This document shows positions 1 through 5,990 of a DNA stretch of 9,751 nt, one piece after another. Positions within the stretch are counted from its first letter, which is position 1. Every line of letters starts with the position of its first letter. Position numbers and translations under genes: made by a program. The notes below the pieces were generated by a model. The model ran no database searches. It was given only the letters and a program-made list of their open reading frames with translations, and was not told where the DNA came from. This DNA comes from CAMAVH01 sp036500145 (GTDB lineage Bacteria > Pseudomonadota > Alphaproteobacteria > SMXQ01), in contig DASYCO010000091.1 of assembly GCA_036500145.1 (NCBI GenBank), positions 1-9,751 of the forward strand. Reading direction: 5' to 3'.

Positions 1-154
1 TCACCGGACGGGTGAGGTCCCACAGCTTGCCGTCTACCTTGGCGGCGAGCGCCGCCTTGGCCAGGCCGGGGCCGATCTTGGCGGCGACGTCGGCCGGGGT
101 GACCGGACCGTCGAAGCTCAGGGACTTGCCGTCGGGAAGCGTGATCGCGACCAT
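1..154 (-). CDS. thrS: Threonyl-tRNA synthetase, N-terminal TGS domain (partial, runs off left edge)
   Basis: ThrS charges tRNA-Thr with threonine in the cytoplasm. Only the first 51 codons are present. The translation has the TGS-domain pattern of bacterial ThrS: an early ITLPDGK strand, then a VTPADVAAKIGPGLAKAALA helix, then KVDGKLWDL. This aligns by eye with the start of E. coli ThrS (ITLPDGS, then IGPGLAKA). The ATG at 154-152 is chosen because family members begin one or two residues before the ITLPDG strand. There is no clear Shine-Dalgarno, since the leader next to the start is T-rich. A TTGACA promoter lies about 60-85 bp upstream, so the gene probably has its own transcript although it follows an ABC operon on the same strand. 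The catalytic and editing domains lie outside the window. Confidence 0.9.
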   Translation of the reverse strand, partial: MVAITLPDGKSLSFDGPVTPADVAAKIGPGLAKAALAAKVDGKLWDLTRPV

Positions 155-211
155 GGGATGCTCAAAAAAACCAGGAAAAGCTTGGGAAAACCGCCGAATG
201 CGAGGGTCCGC

Positions 212-239
212 ACTCTATCCGCCTCGCGCCGTCTGTCAA
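212..239 (-). promoter_or_regulatory. Sigma-70-type promoter for thrS
   Basis: On the minus strand a perfect TTGACA (239-234) is followed, after 16 bp, by TAGAGT (217-212), which matches TATAAT at four of six positions. Transcription would start near 205. That gives thrS a leader of about 50 nt containing a run of seven T just before the start codon. The promoter lies between the ABC permease stop (316) and thrS, which argues that thrS is transcribed separately. The -35 is seen directly; activity is inferred. Confidence 0.65.
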
Positions 240-253
240 GGAACGGGCATGGC

Positions 254-296
254 AAAGGGCGCGCCGGCCCCAAGGACGGACCCCAGGGCCGGGCGC
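254..296 (-). terminator. GC-rich hairpin after the ABC operon, possible weak terminator
   Basis: Downstream of the permease stop the minus strand can fold the arm at 296-286 against the arm at 270-261. Seven CCGGCCC/GGGCCGG pairs plus three or four more form around one bulged base, with a 15-nt loop. It is followed only by CCCTTT, so the T tract is poor. It is well placed to end the NEW3-ABC operon upstream of the thrS promoter, but it may depend on other factors. Confidence 0.4.
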
Positions 297-315
297 GGCC
301 GGCGGGCGGCTTGCC

Positions 316-1305
316 CTAGGCGCGGATTTCCTGGCGCTGGAACAGCGTGTAGGCGACCGCGAACAGCAGGATCGCGATGGCGACCAGGCCGGTGATCTGC
401 GGCCAGACCAGCAGCAGGCTCTGGCCGAGCGGCAGGGGCGACCCCAGGATCGCGCCCTGCACCTGGCTCTGCAGCACGGGGCCGAGCGCGCGCGTCGCCG
501 GATGCATGATCGCCTGGGTCGATTCGGCGAACAGCGTGTTGGGCGAGAAGCGCGAGATGGCCTGCTCCCACTGGATCTCGGCGATGGACGGCACGCCGAG
601 GAAGGCCGCCATGGGGTCTTCGGGCGCGATGATCTGCGCCGCGAAGGGCGCCACGATGGGCCACAGCACGCTGAACAGCATCCAGACGCCGAGCGCGCTG
701 AGCGCCGAGGTCGCGGGCGAGCGGAACACCACCGAGAACAGCAGCGCCACGGCCAGCCAGGCGCCCGCGTAGGCGATGGCGACGGCCAGGAACAGGAGGC
801 CGCGCGCGACCTCCTCGCTGCTCGGCGGGATGCCGAGGATCAGGAGCCCGGCGCCGACGATCAGCAGCCAGAGCGCCGCGAGCGCGACGGCGATGGTGGC
901 GAGGCCAGCGAGGAACTTGCCGAACAGCAGGGCGTCGCGATAGATCGGCTGCGCCAGGATGCGGCTCATGGTGCGGCGCGCGAATTCCGTGTTCACGCTG
1001 TCGAAGACGAGCCCGATGGACATGATCGGGACGAGGAAGCCGAGCAGCGCCACGAAGGACGGCATCGGGTCGCGCGCGTGGGTGAACAGCAGCAGGAACA
1101 GGAACGGCGCCTCGCCGCTCGCCGAACGGATGTCCTGCAGCGACGTGTAGACCGCGCCGATGCCGGTGAGCACCACCAGCGCCTCGAGCACGATCATGCG
1201 CGCGCCGCTCATGTGGTCGGCGAGCTCCTTCAGGAAGACGGTGCCGAGCCCCGTCCAGGGCGAGCCCTTACGCCGCGGCGCCGCCGATTGCGAAATAGCG
1301 TTCAT
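316..1305 (-). CDS. ABC-2 family transporter permease (NosY-like)
   Basis: This 329-residue integral membrane protein is the probable membrane half of the ABC transporter encoded just upstream. About six hydrophobic segments are visible, near residues 36-56, 83-103, 133-158, 168-192, 199-223 and 300-322. An amphipathic start (WTGLGTVFLKELADHMSGAR) is typical of ABC-2 permeases. The block FDSVNTEFARRTMSRILAQP (101-120) before helix 3 matches the cytoplasmic coupling region of the NosY/COG1277 class. A long extracytoplasmic loop lies between helices 5 and 6 (about 224-299). The ATG at 1305 is inside the 3' end of the ATPase gene (38-bp overlap, different frame), which implies translational coupling. 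Substrate cannot be read from sequence. The class is well supported and the NosY resemblance is by eye. Confidence 0.85.
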   Translation of the reverse strand: MNAISQSAAPRRKGSPWTGLGTVFLKELADHMSGARMIVLEALVVLTGIGAVYTSLQDIRSASGEAPFLFLLLFTHARDPMPSFVALLGFLVPIMSIGLVFDSVNTEFARRTMSRILAQPIYRDALLFGKFLAGLATIAVALAALWLLIVGAGLLILGIPPSSEEVARGLLFLAVAIAYAGAWLAVALLFSVVFRSPATSALSALGVWMLFSVLWPIVAPFAAQIIAPEDPMAAFLGVPSIAEIQWEQAISRFSPNTLFAESTQAIMHPATRALGPVLQSQVQGAILGSPLPLGQSLLLVWPQITGLVAIAILLFAVAYTLFQRQEIRA

Positions 1306-2251
1306 AGATGTCGTCCAGACTGGGTTCGACCACGGAGAGGCGCCGCAGCGCGGCGCCCCGGTTCACGAGACGGGCGGCGATGGCCGACCGCAAGTCAGAT
1401 TCGGCGATGACGTGGAAGCGCCCCGCCCCTTCGGCGACGACCTCGCGCACGCCCGGCAGGCCCGCCAGGCTCGCCGGCACGTCGATGTCGTCCGCCTCCA
1501 CGAAGATGCCGTAGCCGCCGCCGAGGATCTGGCGCGACAGCTCGGCCACCGTGCCTTGCAGGGCGATGCGGCCGCGGTTGAACAGCAGCACGCGGTCGCA
1601 GATGCTCTGCACCTGGTTGAGCATGTGCGACGACAGGAGCACGCTCACGCCGTCGCCCTTGAGGCCGCGGATGATGTCGAGCAGCTCGTGCGTCGACTGC
1701 GGATCGAGGCCGGACGTCGGCTCGTCGAGGATCGCCACGTCGCAGCGCTTCATCATGACTTCGGCGAGCCCGAGGCGGCGCTTCATGCCGTGGGAGTACC
1801 TGCCCACCGGCTTGTGCGCGACGTCGGCGAGCCGCACCCGGGCCAGGGCCTCGTCGATGCGCCCGTCGATCTCGCCACGCGCCACGCCGCTCAGCTTCGC
1901 GGTGTAGCGCAGGTTCACGCGGCCGGAGAGATGGTCGTAGAAGCCGACCGAATCCGGCAGGTAGCCGACGCGCCGCTTGACCGCCAGCGGATCGCGCAGC
2001 GGATCGTGGCCGAGCACCGAGAGCGTGCCGCCGTCCGATTCGGTCAGGCCGAGCATCATCAGGATCGTCGTCGTCTTGCCGGCGCCGTTCGGCCCGAGCA
2101 GGCCGACGATCTCGCCGGCGCGCAGGCCGAAGTCGATCGCGTCGACGGCCTTCGTGCCGCCGTAGAGCTTGGTGAGGCCGCGCGCCTCGACGACGAAGCC
2201 GCCCCTGGCTGGATCGCTCATGGCCGGACCGTTCATGGCCGAACCGCTCAT
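1268..2251 (-). CDS. ABC transporter ATP-binding protein (CcmA/NosF-type)
   Basis: This 327-residue cytoplasmic ATPase would power the adjacent permease. All ABC motifs are present in order: Walker A GPNGAGKT (53-60), the Q-loop region GYLPDSVGFYDHLS (96-109), signature YSHGM (152-156), Walker B VAILDE (172-177), D-loop GLDP (181-184) and H-loop SSHM with H209. The residue that is usually Gln in the Q-loop appears to be Asp100. The signature deviates from LSGGQ, as is common in this subfamily. Residues 240-327 form the usual C-terminal extension of COG1131 proteins, ending PSLDDIYERYF. I chose the ATG at 2251 because it overlaps the upstream TGA as ATGA. A 26-residue longer open frame begins inside the upstream gene and is arginine-rich shadow sequence. 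In-frame ATGs at 2236 and 2221 are alternatives. Confidence 0.92.
   Translation of the reverse strand: MSGSAMNGPAMSDPARGGFVVEARGLTKLYGGTKAVDAIDFGLRAGEIVGLLGPNGAGKTTTILMMLGLTESDGGTLSVLGHDPLRDPLAVKRRVGYLPDSVGFYDHLSGRVNLRYTAKLSGVARGEIDGRIDEALARVRLADVAHKPVGRYSHGMKRRLGLAEVMMKRCDVAILDEPTSGLDPQSTHELLDIIRGLKGDGVSVLLSSHMLNQVQSICDRVLLFNRGRIALQGTVAELSRQILGGGYGIFVEADDIDVPASLAGLPGVREVVAEGAGRFHVIAESDLRSAIAARLVNRGAALRRLSVVEPSLDDIYERYFAIGGAAA
2207..2251 (-). repeat. Three tandem 15-bp units, each starting with an in-frame ATG
   Basis: The first 45 bases of the ATPase gene consist of three imperfect 15-bp units: ATGAGCGGTTCGGCC, ATGAACGGTCCGGCC and ATGAGCGATCCAGCC. Each unit encodes five residues (MSGSA, MNGPA, MSDPA), and each begins with ATGA. 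Only the first ATG overlaps the stop of the upstream gene. The units provide three possible starts in one frame. Confidence 0.85.
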
Positions 2252-3441
2252 CGCCTGCCGAAGCGCACGACCGCGCCGATCAGGACGAGGGCCGCGATCG
2301 CGATGATGAGGATGCCGAAGACGCCCCACAGGGTCGAGGTCGTCACGGCGACGCGGAAGTCGGCCGACGCGGAATCGCCGCTGCCCGACGCGCGCATCGT
2401 CGTCATGTAGTCGCCCGCGATGGCCTTGGCCGACGGCGTGACGTTGGCGACGATCTCCTGCTTCTCGCCGGGGTTGAGGCGGCCGACGGTCTTGGCGTCG
2501 AAGTCGACCTTCCAGTCGTTCGGCGGGCTGGCCGACAGGTTGACGTTCTCGATCGGCGCGGTGCCCTCGTTGCTGAGCACGAGATGGAGCTGGCTGACCT
2601 TGCCGGCCTCGGCCTCGGCGCTCAGGCGGTCGTCCTTGCTCGTCAGCTTCAGCTTCGACTGCCCGGTGGCCTGCAGGACCAGCGGCATCTCGGCGCCGAC
2701 GCCTTCGGCGGACGCCTGCACCAGCAGCTTGTAGTCGCCGGCGGTGGCGTCGGCCGGCAGCTGCACCTTGAGCTTCAGGTCCTTGCTCTGGCCGGCGTCG
2801 ACCGGGATGGAGCCGATCTCCTGCGAGCCGTAGTTCTCCGTGAAGGAGGCCTGGAAATTCTGCGGCGTCTGCGCGGAGAGGTTGATCACCAGGTTGCGGC
2901 CGCTCGTGTTCTTGACCGTGAAGTCGTAGTCGAAGCTCGCCTTCACCGTGCCGCGCAGCGACGGCAGCTTCGGCGTGAGGTCGAGCTTGGGCGGCAACTC
3001 CTTGCCGAGGCTGACCTGCAGCGGCAGGGACGCGCTCTGCGCGGCGCCCTTCGCCTGCACGACGAGATTGTAGGTGCCGGAGGTCTGGCCGGGCGGCACG
3101 TCGATGCGCAGCTCGATGCCGACCGACTGGTTGGTGAAGGGCATGGCCGCCGCGACCGGCTGGCCGCCGCCGAGCAGCTGCGCCTTCCAGCCATCGGGCA
3201 AGCCCTGCACCGACAGCGCCGAACGCTCCGGCGGCAGGCCCGAATTCTCCAGCTTCATCTGGATGCTGGCGCTGCCGCCCGACTGGACCGTAAGGGCCGG
3301 ATAGTCGGTCACGAGCCAGAGGCCCTTGGGCGCCGGCGACGCATCGGCGGCCCAGGCCTGGCTGATGCCGACCTGGCCGATCGCCACTTGAGCGGCGCCG
3401 ACGAGAAGCGCAGTGATCAATGAGAACAGGAAGCGACGCAT
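2248..3441 (-). CDS. NEW3 domain-containing secreted, membrane-anchored protein (three repeats)
   Basis: This 397-residue protein has a signal peptide (MRRF, hydrophobic core to about residue 29, likely cleavage after AWA near 31). Three similar beta-rich domains follow, at about 40-147, 150-260 and 262-366, and then one C-terminal membrane helix (371-392) with a short basic tail RFGRR. Each domain ends in the same kind of strand: SGTYNLVVQA, AGDYKLLVQA and AGDYMTTMRA. Each is preceded by a PPGQ, DAGQ or NPGE turn. This is the pattern of the NEW3 (NPCBM-associated) domain of COG1470 membrane proteins. Most of the protein would sit outside the cytoplasmic membrane. The ATG at 3441 is chosen because GGAG lies 7 nt upstream and the signal peptide starts there; an upstream ATG at 3552 would add a non-hydrophobic extension. 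It leads an operon with an ABC ATPase and permease, so it is probably an accessory subunit, but its exact function is unknown. Confidence 0.88.
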   Translation of the reverse strand: MRRFLFSLITALLVGAAQVAIGQVGISQAWAADASPAPKGLWLVTDYPALTVQSGGSASIQMKLENSGLPPERSALSVQGLPDGWKAQLLGGGQPVAAAMPFTNQSVGIELRIDVPPGQTSGTYNLVVQAKGAAQSASLPLQVSLGKELPPKLDLTPKLPSLRGTVKASFDYDFTVKNTSGRNLVINLSAQTPQNFQASFTENYGSQEIGSIPVDAGQSKDLKLKVQLPADATAGDYKLLVQASAEGVGAEMPLVLQATGQSKLKLTSKDDRLSAEAEAGKVSQLHLVLSNEGTAPIENVNLSASPPNDWKVDFDAKTVGRLNPGEKQEIVANVTPSAKAIAGDYMTTMRASGSGDSASADFRVAVTTSTLWGVFGILIIAIAALVLIGAVVRFGRR

Positions 3442-3448
3442 GTCCGAA

Positions 3449-3452
3449 CTCC
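3449..3452 (-). promoter_or_regulatory. Ribosome binding site deciding the NEW3 protein start
   Basis: GGAG on the minus strand sits 7 nt before the ATG at 3441. It supports this start over the in-frame ATG at 3552, which would add 37 residues ahead of the signal peptide. Confidence 0.6.
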
Positions 3453-3471
3453 GTCTACCCAGCTTTTTGCT

Positions 3472-3488
3472 TGTTCCATGCGGGAACA
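3472..3488. promoter_or_regulatory. Palindrome TGTTCC-N5-GGAACA upstream of the NEW3 operon
   Basis: A perfect 6-bp inverted repeat with a 5-nt spacer (ATGCG) lies 31 bp upstream of the NEW3 start codon. As plus-strand RNA it extends to nine pairs (3469-3491) if one U-G pair is allowed. It could be an operator for a dimeric regulator or a leader hairpin. No regulator is encoded in the window. Confidence 0.4.
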
Positions 3489-3509
3489 GGCCGGCATCTG
3501 GCCTACGAG

Positions 3510-3528
3510 CAGATTTAGGCGAAATCTG
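3510..3528. promoter_or_regulatory. Palindrome CAGATTT-N5-AAATCTG
   Basis: A perfect 7-bp inverted repeat with a 5-nt spacer (AGGCG). Its centre is 39 bp from the centre of the palindrome at 3472-3488. Its position between two divergent genes and its AT-rich arms in GC-rich DNA suggest a protein binding site. The identity of any binding protein is unknown. Confidence 0.4.
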
Positions 3529-3577
3529 GGCAAGCAAGGCAACGGCGCACAATTGCGGCAGTGCGGCGAAGGCGACC

Positions 3578-3614
3578 GGCGAATGACGTTTTTATATTCG
3601 ACATGCGATTCGCC
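3578..3614. repeat. Inverted repeat GGCGAAT / ATTCGCC around an AT-rich core
   Basis: Seven-base perfect arms (3578-3584 and 3608-3614) flank a 23-nt segment that includes TTTTTATATT. The core carries TATATT on plus and TATAAA on minus, so it could hold a -10 element for either divergent transcript, but no good -35 is found at proper spacing. It lies directly before the plus-strand terminator hairpin and may be part of a structured short RNA. Confidence 0.3.
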
Positions 3615-3626
3615 TAGGATATCGAC

Positions 3627-3655
3627 GCGCGCGCCGTCGCAGCGCGCGCCTTTTT
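3627..3655 (+). terminator. Orphan intrinsic terminator upstream of the sbmA-type gene
   Basis: The arm GCGCGCGC (3627-3634) pairs with GCGCGCGC (3642-3649) over a 7-nt loop. One C and then five T (3651-3655) follow. This is a canonical rho-independent shape on the plus strand. There is no plus-strand gene between 3442 and this hairpin, so it must end a short non-coding or leader transcript, or be a relic. In the minus direction the hairpin lacks a T tract. Confidence 0.6.
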
Positions 3656-3770
3656 ACTTACGCTCAATTCTCCGTTACCAAGGCAATCTCGTCGCCGCGC
3701 CGCCAAAGGCGAGACCTACAGTCCCCTAGAAGACTCACCCGCGGTCACCCGTCGCGAAAGGATCATCCAA

Positions 3771-5021
3771 GTGTTCGTCTCGTTCTTTCCCAGGCCCAAG
3801 CTGCTCTTCTGGTCCATGCTGCTATGGACCGCCGCGACCGTCGCCTTCTGGTACGTCGCGGGCGAGAACCTCGGCGCCTACTTCGGCCTGCCGCCGGAAG
3901 CCGAAGGCGATGCGCCGATCATCGGCGCGGCGCTCTTCTGGTCGAAGCCGTTCCTCTGGTTCTACATCTACTACACGCTGGCCGTGGCGATCTTCGCCGG
4001 CGCATGGCGCGTCATCGAGCCGCATCCCTGGGCCAACTGGTCGATCCTCGGCACGGCGCTGATCCTCTTCACCAGCTACTTCCAGGTCCAGGTCAGCGTC
4101 GCGGTCAACAGCTGGTACGGGCCGTTCTACGACCTGATCCAGGCGGCGCTGTCGAAGTCGAGGCCGGTCGAGCTCTCGCAGTTCTACGGCGACCTCCTCA
4201 GCTTCGCCGGCATCGCCTTCATCGCCGTCACCGTCGGCGTCTTCACGCGCTTCTTCGTCAGCCACTGGATCTTCCGCTGGCGCACGGCGATGAACGGCTA
4301 CTACATGGCCCACTGGGAGCGCCTGCGCAAAATCGAAGGCGCGTCGCAGCGCGTGCAGGAAGACACCATGCGCTTCTCCACCACCGTGGAGGGCCTCGGC
4401 ATCAGCCTGATCGATTCGGTGCTGACCCTGGTCGCCTTCCTGCCCATCCTGCTGGCGCTGTCGGCCAACATCACCGAGCTGCCCTTCGTCGGCCACGTGC
4501 CCTACGCGCTCGTCGTCGTCGCGATCCTCTGGTCGGTCTTCGGCACGACCTTCCTGGCGCTGGTCGGCATCAAGCTGCCGGGCCTGGAATTCCGCAACCA
4601 GCGCGTCGAGGCGGCCTACCGCAAGGAGCTGGTCTACGGCGAGGACAACGTGGCGCGCGCCCAGCCGCCGACCGTGACGGAGCTGTTTGCCAACGTGCGG
4701 CACAACTACTTCCGGCTTTACCTGCACTACATGTATTTCAACGTCGCCCGCATCTGCTACCTGCAGACCGACAACATCTTCCCCTACATCGTGCTGGCGC
4801 CGACCATCGTCGCCGGCAAGATCACCCTCGGGCCCTTCCAGCAGATCCTCAACGCCTTCAGCCAGGTGCGCTCGTCCTTCCAGTACCTCGTGACGTCCTG
4901 GACGACGATCGTCGAGCTGCTGTCGATCTACAAGCGCCTGCGCGCCTTCGAGGCGACGATCCAGGGCGAGCCGCTGCCCGAGATCGACCAGCGCTATGCG
5001 GAGAGGGTGGAGACGGCCTGA
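3771..5021 (+). CDS. sbmA: SbmA/BacA-family peptide transporter
   Basis: This 416-residue inner-membrane protein (E. coli SbmA has 406) belongs to the SbmA/BacA family, proton-driven homodimeric importers of proline-rich peptides, microcins and related compounds. Relatives in rhizobia and Brucella are needed for chronic host infection and affect very-long-chain lipid A. Family blocks are very clear: MFVSFFPRPK at the start, FFVSHWIFRWRTAMN (161-175), IEGASQRVQEDTMRF (188-202), GIKLPGLEFRNQRVEAAYRK (266-285) followed by ELVYGED, and SWTTIVELLSIYKRLRAFE (376-394). The acidic residues E207, E273, E280 and E287 within conserved blocks are kept. The GTG start at 3771 is supported by AAAGGA 8 nt upstream and by alignment to the family N-terminus. 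Its stop lies 4 bp from the stop of the convergent GT9 gene. Whether it acts as SbmA or as true BacA cannot be decided here. Confidence 0.95.
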   Translation: MFVSFFPRPKLLFWSMLLWTAATVAFWYVAGENLGAYFGLPPEAEGDAPIIGAALFWSKPFLWFYIYYTLAVAIFAGAWRVIEPHPWANWSILGTALILFTSYFQVQVSVAVNSWYGPFYDLIQAALSKSRPVELSQFYGDLLSFAGIAFIAVTVGVFTRFFVSHWIFRWRTAMNGYYMAHWERLRKIEGASQRVQEDTMRFSTTVEGLGISLIDSVLTLVAFLPILLALSANITELPFVGHVPYALVVVAILWSVFGTTFLALVGIKLPGLEFRNQRVEAAYRKELVYGEDNVARAQPPTVTELFANVRHNYFRLYLHYMYFNVARICYLQTDNIFPYIVLAPTIVAGKITLGPFQQILNAFSQVRSSFQYLVTSWTTIVELLSIYKRLRAFEATIQGEPLPEIDQRYAERVETA

Positions 5022-5025
5022 ACCG

Positions 5026-5988
5026 TCAGACGGACGCGGGCAGCGCCGCCAGCACTTCGTCGGGCATCAGCGCGGCGAGGGCTGGCCGGCGCAGCACGCG
5101 CACGCTGTCTGCGGACATTGGTCCGCGCGGCGCGCAGAGCGCCGGGTCCGACGCGTGGGAGAACAGCGCCACCGTCGGGCAGCCGGCGGCGGCGATGAGA
5201 TGCATCGGCCCCGTGTCGTTGCCGACCGCGAAGCGCGCGCCGCGCGCCAGCGCGACGATTTCCGTGAAGGACGTCTGGCCGCAGAGGTCGCGCGCCCCCG
5301 GGCAGGCGGCGGCGATCTGCGCCAGCTCGGCGCGTTCCGCGTTGGAGCCAAGCAGCAGCGGCGTCGTGCCGATGGCGACGAGGCGGCGCGCCAGTTCGGC
5401 GTAATGCGTGGCGGGCCAGCGTTTCTCCGGCCGGTGCGCCGAGCCGCCCGGCACCAGCAGCGCATAAGGCGCCGCCACGTCGAAGCGAGAGAGATCGGCC
5501 GTCGCCCAGCTCAGGTCCGGCGGCGGCACGTCAGCGATGCCGAGGACGGCGAGCTGTTCTTTCTGGCGCTCGACCGTATGCAGGAAGTCGCGGCGCGGAT
5601 TGGCGTGCGGATGGGACGCGCCCCTGGCGATGCCCGACCATTCGGGCCGGCGGCCGAAGGGCGGCGACATCAGGCGGAAGTAGAAGCTCGAGCGGTCCGA
5701 CGTCTGCAGGTCGTAGACGCGCGTGAAATGCCCGCCGTTCAGCTTGCGCGCCAAGGCCCACCAGCCGCCGACGTTCAGGGCCGAGGGCCGGGCGTCGGTC
5801 CAGACCTCGTCGAACCAGGGCATCATCTTGCCGAGGCCGGCCAGGGCGGGAATCGTCAGCAGCACGAGATGCGCGTTCGGGTGATGCGCGCGGATCGCCT
5901 TGAAGGGCCCGGTCGCGAGGACGAAGTCGCCGAGCGCGCCGAGCTTGATGACGAGGATGCGCTCGGGCCCGACGGGCGGCGCAGCCAT
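5026..5988 (-). CDS. Glycosyltransferase family 9 (heptosyltransferase-like)
   Basis: This 320-residue cytoplasmic or membrane-peripheral enzyme probably adds a sugar, possibly a heptose, to a lipopolysaccharide core or similar glycan. The N-terminal motif ILVIKLGALGDFVLATGPFK (11-30) contains D21 at the position of the catalytic base Asp of heptosyltransferase I. The nucleotide-sugar side shows LVPGGSAHRPEKRWP (178-192) and GNDTGPMHLIAAAGCPTVAL (256-275), both GT9 hallmarks. The length is normal, near 320-350. The ATG at 5988 is chosen because it lies 2 bp after the stop of the GT4 gene. A longer open frame upstream lies within the GT4 gene and is a shadow. Donor and acceptor cannot be assigned, so no gene symbol is given. 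Confidence 0.9.
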   Translation of the reverse strand: MAAPPVGPERILVIKLGALGDFVLATGPFKAIRAHHPNAHLVLLTIPALAGLGKMMPWFDEVWTDARPSALNVGGWWALARKLNGGHFTRVYDLQTSDRSSFYFRLMSPPFGRRPEWSGIARGASHPHANPRRDFLHTVERQKEQLAVLGIADVPPPDLSWATADLSRFDVAAPYALLVPGGSAHRPEKRWPATHYAELARRLVAIGTTPLLLGSNAERAELAQIAAACPGARDLCGQTSFTEIVALARGARFAVGNDTGPMHLIAAAGCPTVALFSHASDPALCAPRGPMSADSVRVLRRPALAALMPDEVLAALPASV

Positions 5989-5990
5989 GG

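Larger units (their letters stand above)
3442..3770. other. Divergent intergenic region between the NEW3 operon and sbmA
   Basis: This 329-bp non-coding stretch separates genes read in opposite directions and should contain both promoters. It holds two palindromes, a longer inverted repeat and a plus-strand terminator hairpin, listed separately. I could not find a convincing TTGACA/TATAAT pair for either gene. An 83-codon plus-strand open frame (3478-3729) crosses the terminator, resembles nothing known, and is not treated as a gene. Confidence 0.7.

Noticed and set aside
2252..2329. 26-residue N-terminal extension of the ABC ATPase
   Set aside because: It lies within the end of the NEW3 gene, is Arg/His-rich, and the ATGA overlap gives a better start.
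3483..3487. GGAAC as a -35 of an EcfG-type stress promoter
   Set aside because: No CGTT-like -10 follows at 16-17 bp on the plus strand, and the minus-strand GGAAC also lacks one.
3593..3598. TATATT as a -10 element for a plus-strand promoter
   Set aside because: No acceptable -35 at 15-19 bp upstream; kept only as a possibility in the inverted-repeat entry.
3478..3729. 83-codon plus-strand open frame in the divergent intergenic region
   Set aside because: It runs through the terminator hairpin, has no ribosome site that I can see, and shows no domain features.
3824..5404. 526-codon plus-strand open frame overlapping sbmA
   Set aside because: Arg/Ala/Pro/His-rich sequence in another frame of the clearly recognised SbmA protein, continuing antisense through GT9; a GC-bias shadow.
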